The notes: generated by a model not told the origin, from the sequence alone. DNA of 32,309 nt from Balamuthia mandrillaris (GCA_031835245.1 JAVKOQ010000498.1:1-32309); one strand, 5' to 3'. Numbered from the stretch's first letter, positions 21,701 to 30,690 are shown. Program-made: numbers and translations.

Positions 21701-24700
21701 TTGCCCACAACCACCTCAGAAAAGTAAGTTCGTTCTTTCTAATCGTTCCTGCATTAATGCTGCAGTTTCTATTCCCTCCCCCTTTCTTTTCCTTTCTCAA
21801 ATTGCTTACTACTCTGCTTTCTTTCAACCATCCATTTTTATTTTTCTCGGCCTGAAGGCCATCATTAGACGATACCTTCCCACAAAGCACGACGAAGAGT
21901 ACTATCATCGCCTTCTATGCGATTACTTTGCACATTCTCCGCTATCAGGTTGGTTATATTAATTCCTCCACTGCTTACAACCATAGCTAAAGTGAAACCT
22001 TCCTGGACTAAACAAAAGTGAGAAAGATTCACGAGTATCCCTTCCATTTGCAGAAGTTAGGCGGCGCCCACGCTATGCAAGACTTTTTGAGCAACCTTCA
22101 AGTCTTCTCTGCTCTCTATACGGATGCTACCAAGTACGAACTTTTCAGTTATTGGAATACAGCAGGCGAAACTGCCAAGGCGCAGGCTGCCGCCACTTAT
22201 CTCTCGCTTCTACGAAATAATGCTTCCTCTCTATCCGAATTGGAGGACGCTCGATTGAGCCACAAGTTGGCCCAGTTCATGCAAGAAGTAGGACAAGCCG
22301 CACACGGCATACCTTTGGCTGAAAGAGCACTATCGTTTTTTCAAAATAGATGTGGCCCTCTCTCTAATGAAGTTGCTGACGTCTTCTTCACTCTTGCCAC
22401 CATGCAAGTGGACGAGGCGCAAACCCAATTGGTGATTCTTTTCTCTATGTTTCATTCTTCTTCTTCTTCTTCTTCTTCTTCTTCTTCTTCTTCTTCTTGT
22501 TCTTGTTGTTGTTCTTGTTGTTCTTGTTTTCCCTTAGTTCCTTCTCCTGACTTTTTTGATAACAGGCTAAAGATGCAGTAGGCAAGGCGTTAGAGATAAG
22601 GCGAACAAGGCTTGGCGAACGGCATGAAGGTACTGTGGCCTGCGTCTTCCTGTTAGCGCAGATTCACAAGAAGGAAGGAGATTACCCGGCCGCCATCACT
22701 TTGTATCAAGAAGCGATGAACACGCTTAGCACCCATCTTGGATCAGCTCATCCTTCCCTCGCTCCTTATCTGCAAGCCCTTGCTGATGTCTATCGAAAAC
22801 AAGCCCGCTTTGAGGAGGCAACACCGTTATATACCCGCTGCCTTCAAATGTTTCAGGATGCATTTGGCTATCTCCACCCCAAAGTTGCCGAGATTTTGGA
22901 TTGTCTTGGGTAAGCAACTGTTATTACTCCTTGTTCTCTCTCTCTCTCTCTCTCGACTTTTGTTTTCTGATATAACCTTATCAACATGCAGGCGCATCCA
23001 TAAGAAGAAAGGGAAGTACTCAGAAGCCAAGCAACATTACCTGGATGCTTTACGCATAGTTGAGACTATCTATGGACGAGAGCACACTAAAGTTGCTGAA
23101 CTAAGTGCAAATTTGGCTGACGTGCACAGGAAATTGGCTGACTTGGAAGAAGCGAAACAATTGTACAAGCGGGCAATAGGAATAAACCAAAGGCTGCATG
23201 GTAAGTTTTATGCTACTCTACAGTTTCTCTTTTGAGTTCACTGGCTAACCAACCAATCGGGGCAAAGGTTTGATGCATCCAGATCTAGCAGAGAACTTCA
23301 ATGCATTAGCGCTTATTTACAAATTGAAAGGGCAACTAAACAAAGCAGAAACATTTGTAAAGCAGGCTATTGCTATCGTCGAATCTAGTTTTGGTTTGGA
23401 ACATCTGAAAGTAGCTGAGTTCACCAATAATCTGGGCGACATTCTGAGCATTCGCGCCAAATATGATGAAAGCAAACTGGCGTTTGAAAAGTGCCTTCGT
23501 ATCAACATAAGGTGCCTTGGCGAGAGCCATCCAGAAGTTTCGGAGAATCTTAATGCTTTGGGCATGATTGAGAAGAAAAGAGGAAACTATGAAGCGGCTC
23601 GAGGCTACTATGAACGATCCCTACAAATTATAGAAACAGTCTATGGAAAAGAACATCCAAAGGTTGCTCTCTATGTGCATAACTTGGGTTCGTTTTTGCT
23701 TCTTGTTTGTTCTCAATGACAAGAGTAATAATGCAGCATATCATCAACACAGGGGTTATCTACAGAAAGACGGGCGATTTGGAGTCCTCCTGGAAATGTT
23801 ATTTTAGAGCTTATACCATCAACACAGAGCTCTTTGGTCCCGTATGTTGCTATCTACTGTTATTGTTGCCGTTTATTGCCTTCCTTACTGTTTCTTTCCT
23901 TTTTTGTCGTTTTTTATTGTGTCTTTCATCTTCTTTCTTGTTTCTTAAAACTTTTGTTTCTATTTTCAACGTATGATTCGCACAGGATAATCCTGTTGTT
24001 GCTGAGAACTTAAACGGGCAAGGCGTTGTACGAAAGAAACAAAGGGAGCTCGATGAAGCAGCTGATCTACACTCCAAGGCCCTGGCCATCTTCGAACAAG
24101 CATACGGCCCTAACCATGATAAAGTTGCTCTTACTCTCAACTATTTGGTACTTTATCTTTGAATACCTCCCACTCTTCTTTTTTCCTGTTGGTAATGTTT
24201 ACTGTTTTAAACCAACATAGGCGGAGGTTTACAGAAAACAAGGCAAGTATACATATGATGGTGCTGAACAGCTTTATCAAAGGGCGTTAAAGATTAATAC
24301 AGACATGTTTGGAGAGGAACATCCCGAGGTAGCCGAAAATTTGAACGGGTATATTGTGTTTTCTTGACCTCTACCACTCTTTTCTTGCCAAGCAGCTTAT
24401 CACTTTTGTTTACAGTCTGGCCCAAGTTTTGAGGCATCAAATGAACTACGGTAAAGCGGAACCATTGTACCAGCAAGCCATACGCATAAGCGAACTAACA
24501 CTAGGACAATACCACCCTCATGTTGTGAATCGCTACAGGAACCTTGCTCTTCTTTATGAACAATGGGGACGCATTGATCAGGTTTGCCACCTGTTCTCAC
24601 TGAGTGTGTGTTCTGTGCTCACATAACGTTCTCAGGCACAACGTGTTCAACAAAAACTCGCTGAAATAAAAAAAGAGGGAAGTTTTGTTCTCTTAAGCCT

Positions 24701-24704
24701 TTGA
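18770..24704 (+). CDS. nephrocystin-3-like DUF4062-NTPase-TPR protein
   Basis: Eighteen exons (18770-19251, 19375-19469, 19599-19666, 19787-19909, 19983-20177, 20256-20715, 20792-21517, 21587-21723, 21858-21948, 22019-22431, 22566-22909, 22992-23200, 23268-23687, 23753-23841, 23986-24147, 24221-24348, 24416-24581, 24636-24704) close in frame to 1458 residues. The first 150 residues are Ser/Gln-rich after a short helix. DUF4062 follows (about 151-320: IRLFVSSTFRDMGEERD, DLRWGIT, IDNCRPYLIGLLGERYGW), as in TEP1 and nephrocystin-3. A NACHT/AAA-type P-loop NTPase has Walker A GDTGSGKSS (421-429) and Walker B VVIMLDGLNHL (511-521). Residues 931-1440 are about twelve 42-residue TPRs of the kinesin-light-chain type (HPKVAE..N.LG.I...KGKYSEA). 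This is the human NPHP3 domain order (1330 residues). The likely role is an ATP-regulated scaffold. TEP1-like identity is disfavoured because the C-terminus is TPR, not WD40. Confidence 0.85.
22454..22498. repeat. (TTC)n trinucleotide repeat in intron 10 of the nephrocystin-3-like gene
   Basis: About 14 TTC units followed by TTG/TTC variants lie in the intron 22432-22565, just before the first TPR exon. The sense strand is pyrimidine-rich, as in the other intronic repeats. Confidence 0.85.
22935..22954. repeat. (CT)n in intron 11 of the nephrocystin-3-like gene
   Basis: Short CT run in the 82-base intron 22910-22991 (GTAAGC donor, ATGCAG acceptor). Confidence 0.75.
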
Positions 24705-24918
24705 AAAATACACACACCTGTTATTTATTATTGTGTATCACCCTTTATTTCCTTGTCAGAGGAAAGAACAAGCAGCGTCTTTGTTGATATAAGTTTACCT
24801 ACAAATAGTTTCATTAAAACCTACAGGTAATGGAGGGTGTGCTAAGAGACCAGAAGGAGGAGAGAGGGCAGCAAGCAAAGCCCTTCCCTCCCTGCTCCAA
24901 CCCTTTACACACTTTACC
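24705..24918. other. 3' flank of the nephrocystin-3-like gene
   Basis: AT-rich sequence with TTATTTATTATT after the stop codon, a plausible 3' end. From about 24830 the base composition rises in G and C where the leucine-rich-repeat relic begins. No intact gene. Confidence 0.4.
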
Positions 24919-25024
24919 ACCTGTGACCTCACCTCCAATAGTTTGACCTCTTTGCCTAGAGCTGTTGGCCAGCTCACTGCCCTAACCTGTCACAAACTCA
25001 AAATTTTTGCAAGACTGAATAGAT
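24919..25024 (+). pseudogene. leucine-rich-repeat gene relic
   Basis: One + frame reads CDLTSNSLTSLPRAVGQLTA and then drifts into non-LRR sequence and a stop. The LDLSxNxLTSLPxxxGQLTxL pattern is the typical LRR of the small-GTPase-regulator and Ras-suppressor class, abundant in amoebae. Only about one repeat is recognisable and no start or flanking repeats are visible, so this is a fragment, perhaps left by rearrangement next to the mobile-element copy at 25025. A chance match is possible but unlikely given the consecutive signature residues. Confidence 0.45.
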
Positions 25025-25221
25025 AGATAATGGTGGATACTATCCAAACAAAGCCAACAAACAAACAAACAACAACAAGCAAAGGCCAATAAAAACAAAC
25101 AAACAAACAAACCGTTGGCAAACAGCATGGATAAAACTTTGATAGTTGGTATCTACCAACCACTTGGATTGTTGCAAAGCATCTGGGGATAGATTGTGAA
25201 ATGCTTTTGGAGCAATAACTG
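25025..25221 (-). mobile_element. truncated copy of the tyrosine-recombinase element (one exon-like block)
   Basis: This stretch matches 31395-31590 in the same orientation at roughly 90% by eye, including the CAAACAAA-rich part, CCGTTGG, and GCAAAGCATCTGGGGATAG. The core 25113-25218 corresponds to one exon-like block of the element at the right end, bounded by a CAG acceptor and a GTTTGTTTG donor on the minus strand. Only this block is present, so it is a fossil fragment. It ends exactly at an interstitial TTAGGG tract. Confidence 0.7.
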
Positions 25222-25223
25222 CA

Positions 25224-25254
25224 GGGTTAGGGTTAGGGTAGGGTTAGGGTTAGG
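25224..25254 (+). repeat. interstitial telomere-type repeat (TTAGGG)n, left
   Basis: About five TTAGGG-type units, one shortened to TAGGG. The G-rich strand points to the right, i.e. as if the sequence on its left had once been a chromosome end. It sits exactly between the truncated element block and the conserved element end at 25256. Confidence 0.9.
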
Positions 25255-25255
25255 A

Positions 25256-25375
25256 GCGGGTACTCAGAACCTACGGCATTCAACTCCCCATGGTCCATTC
25301 TATAAAACTCTAAGTCTATAAGTCAATTGAATAAAGTGGCATAAAGTTACAATTTTTTCAAATTTCTCATAGAAA
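25256..25375 (-). mobile_element. element 3'-end block, left copy
   Basis: Nearly identical to 30059-30177: both start GCGGGTACTCAGAACCTACG right after TTAGGG repeats and stay aligned for about 120 bases to the A/T-rich part. In the right copy this block is the 3' flank of the SANT-containing coding region on the minus strand, so it marks the element's 3' end. In this left copy the rest of the element is absent. Confidence 0.7.
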
Positions 25376-25430
25376 AACATATTCAATATGTGTTGCAACT
25401 AAGTGCTACACTGGTGGTTAATTGAACAGA

Positions 25431-26125
25431 AAGAAAAATAAAAAAAAGTGTTGTTCTGGCCAACTAATAAAAAGAAAGAACTTCTGGAATCTTGGTACAA
25501 AGAAAGAAAAGAAAAAAAAACAAAAAGGAAAAAAAAAGAAAAGAATAGAAAGAGAAAAGAGGAAAAAGAAAAAAAATGAAAGGAACAATAAGAGAAAAAA
25601 AGAGCTAAAAAGAAAAGTAGGAAAAGTTAAAAATAAAAAGAAAAAGAAAGAAAGAAAAAGAAAAAAGAGAAAAACAGAAAAAGAGAAAGGAAAAAAAGGA
25701 AACAGAGAATGAGAAAGAAAAAGAGAGAAAAAATAAGCAAAAATGAAAATGAAAAAGAAGAAATAAGAGAAAAAAAAGAAAATGGGAAGAAAGAGAAAAA
25801 AAGAAAAAGAAGAGAACAAGAAAAAGAAAAAAGAAAAAAGAAAAAAGAGAAAGTGAAAAAAAAAGAGAAGAGAAAGATAGAGGAAGAAAAAAAAAGAAGC
25901 AAAAAGAAGAAAGAAAAGAGAATAAGAAGAAAAAAAAGAGAAAGATAATGAAAGAAAAAGAAAAAATGAAAAAAAAAAGAGGGAAGAAGAGGAAAAGAAA
26001 GGAATAAAGAGAAAAAGAAGAGAAAAAAGAAAAAAGAAAAGGAAGAAAGAAAAGAGGAAGAGGAAAAGAAGAAAAGAGTGAGAAAAAAAGAAAGAAAAGA
26101 AGCAAAAAAGAATAAAGACAATGAA
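25431..26125. repeat. GA-rich low-complexity tract, left copy
   Basis: About 700 bases made almost only of A and G on the + strand. Long open frames on both strands here (Lys/Glu/Arg or Phe/Leu/Ser only) are composition artefacts. It is partly duplicated at 28982-29589, with a shared core including GAGCTAAAAAGAAAAGTAG. Confidence 0.9.
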
Positions 26126-26394
26126 AAGCTTTCTCTGTCCAACTAAGTTTGCATCTAAACAAGCTCCATTCATTATACTTTACTTACCTATGCTCCAGAC
26201 TATGGAGAATCGAATGCAACTGGTTTCAACCTCTGAGGACATCATGTACCCGAGAAATTAATTATTTGAGCCAAAAACGAGATAATTCACTCCCACAACA
26301 AACCTGAGGGTCAAAACCAAAAAAAACTTTCCAAACACGTCCCCAAATAACAGAGAAAAGGTACCACTCCGACGGAGCGCTGCATATATAGTTC
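26126..26394. repeat. roughly 330-base repeat family, copy 1
   Basis: Shared core: ACCTATGCTCCAGACTATGG, then GAATCGAATGCAACTGGTTT, then GAGAAATTAATTATTTGAGC, ending in a CTCCGACGGAG palindrome. It directly follows the GA-rich tract, as does copy 5. Confidence 0.85.
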
Positions 26395-26404
26395 AAAAAA
26401 AAAA

Positions 26405-26681
26405 GAAGTCTGTTTTTAGAAAAATACAATCAAGTTTAAACAAAACTGAGTCATGTAAGGAAAAAAGAGAAAGTGGTTCAAATTAAGGGTGTGAAAGTAG
26501 CGCTCTGACGGAGCGCTAACCCCACGTGGGATTTTGAGGAAGGATGAAGAAAAAATAAAAACAACCAAGCTCAAACAGAACAGGGTCATGTAGGAAAAAA
26601 AGGGCAAATAGTACAAAATAGAGAAGTGAAAGTAGCACTCTGATGGAGCACTAACTATACAAGTGAGTTTGAGGAGGAAGA
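26405..26681. repeat. roughly 134-base repeat family, copies a and b
   Basis: Two tandem units, each with AGAACAGGGT or a variant, a GA-rich stretch, then a GCGCTCTGACGGAGCGC-type palindrome (26499-26517 and 26634-26652) and a GAxTTTGAGG segment. Copy a is nearly identical to copy c at 27705. Confidence 0.8.
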
Positions 26682-26791
26682 AAAAGAGAAAAGGAGGAGT
26701 AGTAAAACTAAAAATCAACTTACAGGGAGTGAAGGCAAAAGTTTTGAAGAAGGGAGCAATATCAACCATAAGTATAAATAAAAACATAAAA
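26682..26791. repeat. spacer repeat (AAAACTAAAAATCAA type), copy 1
   Basis: Contains GTAGTAAAACTAAAAATCAA, ACAGGGAGTG and GGAGCAATATCAACCA. The same order recurs at about 28370-28450, so it belongs to the higher-order repeat. Confidence 0.7.
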
Positions 26792-27704
26792 AAGCTACGT
26801 CTGTAACCAAACAAGCTTTGTCTATGAAAATTTACTCACCTATGCTCTAGACTATAGAGAATCGAATACAACTGGTTTCAGCCTTTGAGGACATTGTGTA
26901 CTTGAGAAATTAATTGTTTGAGTCAAAAACGAGATAATTCACTTCCATAATGAACTTGAGGGTCAAAACCAAAAAAAACTTGCCAAACACGTCCCCAAAT
27001 ACAAAGGAAAGGTGCCGCTCCGACGGAGCGCTGCATATACAGCTCTAAAAAAAAAGAAAGAATGAAAAACTTTGTGATTATGATAAATATTTCATTTTAG
27101 ACACAAAAATATAAAAAAAAAGCCAAGTCTGTAACCAAACAAGCTATGTCCATGAAAATTTACCCACCTATGCTCCAGACCATGGCGAATCGAATGCAAC
27201 TAATTTCAGCCTCTGAGGACATCATGTACCTGAGAAATTAATTATTTGAGCCAAAAACGAGATAATTCACTCCCATAACAAACCTGAGAGTCAAAACAAA
27301 AAAAAACTGTTTAGACATAGTCCCAGAATAACACAGACCAGGTGCCGCTCCGCTGGAGCGCTTCATCCACTGCTTTAAAACAAAAAGAAAGAGTGAAAAA
27401 CTGTATGTTCTAGATAAATATTCCAGTTTTGAAACAAAAATATAAAAAAAAGCTAAGTCTGTAACCAAACAAGCTATGTCCATGACAATTTACTCACCTA
27501 TGCTCTAGACCATGGAGAATCGAATGCAACTGGTTTCAGCCTCTGAGGACATCGTGTACCCGAGAAATTAATTATTTGAGCCAAAAACGAGATCATTCAC
27601 TCTCACAACAAACCTGAGGGTCAGAACCAAAAAAAACTTTCCAAACACGTCCCCAAATAACAAAGAAAAGGTGCCGCTCCGACGGAGCGCTGTATACACA
27701 GCTT
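26792..27704. repeat. roughly 330-base repeat family, copies 2-4 in tandem
   Basis: Three units start at 26792, 27121 and 27451 (periods 329 and 330). Each opens with a variant of AGTCTGTAACCAAACAAGCT and carries the core described for copy 1 and a CGCTCCGxxGGAGCG palindrome (27014, 27344, 27673). A/T-rich spacers of about 75 bases separate palindrome and next unit. Confidence 0.88.
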
Positions 27705-28122
27705 AAAAAAAAAAGAAGTCTGTTTTTAGAAAAATACAATCAAGTTTAAACAAAACTGAGTCATGTAAGGAAAAAAGAGAGAGTGGTTCAAATTAAGGGT
27801 GTGAAAGTAGCGCTCCAACGGAGCGCTAACCCCGAGCAGGATTTTGAGAGAGGATGACAAAAAATAAAAACAACCAAGTCCCAACAGAACAGGGTTGTGG
27901 GAGGAGAAAAGAGGAAGTGGTGCAAAATAAGAGAGCGAAAGCAGCGCTCCGACGGAGCGCTAACTACGTGAGTGATTTTGGGCAGGGGTGAAGAATAATA
28001 AAAAGAACCAAGTCTGAACAGAACAGGGTTGTAGAGGGAAAGAAGAGGAAGTGGTGCAAAAGAGGAGCATGAAAGCAGCGCTCCGATGGAGCACTAACTG
28101 CGCAAGAGAGTTTGGAGAGGAA
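27705..28122. repeat. roughly 134-base repeat family, copies c-e
   Basis: Three tandem units with palindromes at 27809-27827, 27942-27961 and 28077-28095 (spacing 133 and 135). Copy c repeats copy a almost base for base, showing that a whole 330-base + 134-base block was duplicated. Confidence 0.85.
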
Positions 28123-28981
28123 AAAGCCTCACCAGGAGGTGATTGTGTTAAAAAAAAAGAACAACACAAGATATGGCCCACAATATATAAACACGCACAC
28201 ACCACACAAGAGAAGTCCGTATGCAGTAAAACACAAGAGTGAATAAAATAAAAGTAGTACTCACAGCACAGTATAGATCAAGTTGCAAGGCCAACCAGAG
28301 GCACAGGTAGAACAAAGGCAGTAGGTTTTTTTTGTTTTGTTGTGTTTTGAAGGTAGAGAAGAAAGGGGGTGTAGTAAAACTAAAAATCAATTACAGGGAG
28401 TGCAAAAAGGGGAAAGTGCAAGTATTGGAGAAAGGAGCAATATCAACCACTAGCGAGTGCAAAGGAAGCAGTTGAAAACAAAGTGAAAAAAAAAATGAAG
28501 AAAAATAGGGGATAATAGGGTGGAGTTGCTGTGAGTGAGTGGGTGTGTATGTGGACGTGTGTGTGTGTCTGGCAGTGTATGCTTAGCTAATGACGAAAAC
28601 AAAAACCTAACGGTCAAAAAAATTAAGGTGACTAACCATCATCCTTGGGGCATTGCTGTCCCTGAATTATGGTTCGTTGGAGGAAAAGGAAGAGCAGCCA
28701 GGGGACGGCTCCTCAAGCAGACTGAAGGAGAGTGTGACTCCTCAATCGAACCAAACATAATGAACAAGTTAAACAACACGAAGGGTAAACAACGACTGTT
28801 TGTGCATAGCTTGGTGGTAGTAGTTATGAGTTAGCAACTAGAAGTCTAGATGAAGAGGGAGGTGAAGTGAGGAAGTGAAAAAAATAAAAGAGTGAAAGAT
28901 CAAAAAAAACTGATAACACCAGCTCTCCAGTGAAGCGGCACTCCTAAAGGCATGAAAAACGAGTGAAGGGCTTGAGTGAAG
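28123..28981. other. gene-free A-rich region with a GT run
   Basis: No recognisable gene. It holds a second copy of the AAAACTAAAAATCAA-type spacer (about 28370-28450) and a TG/GTG-rich run at 28530-28570. A 99-codon open frame 28535-28834 on + has no ATG near its start consistent with a gene and no family resemblance. Confidence 0.5.
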
Positions 28982-29589
28982 GGGAAAAAAAGAATAAAAG
29001 AAAAAAAAAACAAAAAGGAAAAAAAAAGGATAAAAAGAGAAAAGAAGAAAAAGAAAAAAAATAAAAGGAAAAACAATAGAAAAAAAGAGCTAAAAAGAAA
29101 AGTAGAAAAAGTTAAAAATAAAAAGAAAAAGAAAGAAAGGAAAAGAAAAAAGAGAAAAAGAGAAAAAAGAAAGGAAAAAAAGGAAACAAAGAATGAGAAA
29201 GAAAAAAAGAGAAAAAAAGAGCAATAATGAAAATGAAAAAGAAGAAATAAGAGAAAAAAAAAGAAAAAAAAAAAAGAAAATGGGAAGAAAGAGAAAAAAA
29301 GAAAAAGAAAAGAAAAAGAAAAAGAAAAAAGAAAAAAGAAATAAAAAAGAGAATATAAGATAAATAAGTTAAAAAAAGAAGTTAAAAGAAGAAATATATC
29401 AGGCAAGAAAAAGAAAGATAATCGAAAAGAAAAGAAAATTAAAAAAAAAATGGGTTAATAGAAAAGAAAACAGGTGAGAGAGAGAACAGGTTAAAAAAAG
29501 AAAACGAAGAAAGAAAAGAGGAAGAGGAAAAGAAGAAAAGAGTGAGACAAAAAGAAAGAAAAGAAGCAAAAAAGAATAAAGAAAATAAA
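28982..29589. repeat. GA-rich low-complexity tract, right copy
   Basis: Second long A/G-only tract, aligned in part to 25431-26125. Like that one it is followed immediately by AAGCTTTCTCTGTCCAACTA and a 330-base repeat copy, so the unit GA-tract plus repeat is duplicated about 3.5 kb apart. Confidence 0.88.
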
Positions 29590-30044
29590 AAGCTTTCTCT
29601 GTCCAACTAAGTTTGCATCTAAACAAGCTCCATTCATGAAAATTTACTTACCTATGCTCCAGACCATGGAGAATCGAGTGCAACCGGTTTCAGCCTCTGA
29701 GGACATCATGTACCTGAGAAATTAATTATTTGAGCCAAAAACGAGATAATTCACTCCCATAACAAACCTGAGAGTCATAACAAAAAAAAACTGTGTAGAT
29801 ATAGTCCCAAAATAACACAGACCAGGTGCCGCTCCGCTGGAGCGCTTCATCCACTGCTTTAAAACAAAAAGAAAGAGTGAAAAACTGTATGTTCTAGATA
29901 AATATTCCATTTTTGAGACAAAAATATAAAAAAAGCTAAGTCTGTAACCAAACAAGCTATGTCCATGAAAATTTACTCATCTATGCTCTAGACCATGAAA
30001 AACTGAATGCAACTGATTTCAGCCTCTAAGGACATTGTGTACCT
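29590..30044. repeat. roughly 330-base repeat family, copies 5 and 6 (6 truncated)
   Basis: Copy 5 is 29590-29860 with a palindrome at 29828-29848. Copy 6 starts near 29935 and is cut after GACATTGTGTACCTG at about 30044, exactly where TTAGGG repeats begin. The cut marks a junction with the element at 30045. Confidence 0.85.
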
Positions 30045-30058
30045 GGTTAGGGTTAGGG
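30045..30058 (+). repeat. interstitial telomere-type repeat, right
   Basis: GGTTAGGGTTAGGG joins the truncated satellite copy to the conserved element end (GCGGGTACTCAG). Same orientation as the tract at 25224. Confidence 0.85.
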
Positions 30059-30190
30059 GCGGGTACTCAGAACCTACGGCATTCAACTCCCCATGGTCCA
30101 TTCTATAAAACTCTAAGTCTATAAGTCTAACGGATAAAGTGGGTCAAAGTAGCAATTTTTTCAATTTTCGTATAGAAATACCTATATAAT

Positions 30191-30690
30191 CTAACAAGAT
30201 ATAATCATAATATCATCATCATCTTCATCATCATTCTCCTCTGTCTCTTCCTCTTCATCCAAGATGGATATAACTGTAGTGGTAGTAAAAGTAGGAGATG
30301 ATGATGGGGAGGAAGTGTTGTCATTATCATCATCATCATCCGATTTGTCAAAGTCCTCATCATGGGCCACCAAGTATTTGGCCTTCAAAGCATCCAGATT
30401 GTTGGAGAATTCTGTGAGGAGATTGCGCCATTTATCATAGCAATCATTGTTGGTTCGACGTTGGGTAGGCAAGTGTTTGGCAATCTCCAACCAAGACCAT
30501 CCATCACGCAAGCGCCAAGTGACAAGTCTACGGATTTCTGGTGCCTGCCAAGCGATCCGTTGTCGATGGCCATTCTTCTGATATTTGAGTCGATTGGATA
30601 ACAATTGTTGTCGCTGAAGCGCTCTGCGAACTCGTTGTCGTCGTGGTGTTTGTTTTTTTGAGTCAGGACTCTTGTCATCATCATCATCAT
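30191..30690 (-). CDS. Myb/SANT (telobox-like) DNA-binding block of the element
   Basis: The block reads as a basic stretch (TPRRQRVRRALQRQQLLSNR), a Myb/SANT-type three-helix domain with spaced tryptophans (IRRLVTWRLRDGWSWLEIAK) and a last helix CYDKWRNLL at about 30439-30416, then a long acidic tail. DKWRNLL matches the telobox third helix of telomeric Myb proteins (VDxKDKWRNL), but trihelix and transposon-borne SANT domains have related KW..L helices. The likely job is DNA binding for the element. Acceptor CTCTCAG just upstream (30691-30697); a 37-base intron 30691-30727 would link it to the preceding block. The stop codon is at 30193-30191. Confidence 0.55.

Noticed and set aside
21949-21991. 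Acceptor CCATAG near 21986 in the nephrocystin-3-like gene
   Set aside because: It leads to a stop within 12 codons; the acceptor ending at 22018 gives the family-like RKIHEYPFHLQKLGG.
25418-26173. Long minus-strand open frames of 170-250 codons in the GA tract
   Set aside because: They encode only Phe, Leu, Ser and a few other residues because the strand is almost pure pyrimidine; all three frames are open together, so this is composition and not coding.
26365-28095. CRISPR-like array of palindromic repeats
   Set aside because: Spacing of 133-330 bases, repeats conserved between the palindromes as well, eukaryotic introns nearby and no cas genes; this is satellite DNA.
28535-28834. 99-codon + frame in the A-rich region
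   Set aside because: No ATG-led start consistent with a gene, low-complexity GT-derived beginning and no recognisable domain.
28900-29406. 168-codon minus frame in the second GA tract
   Set aside because: Same composition artefact as the first tract.
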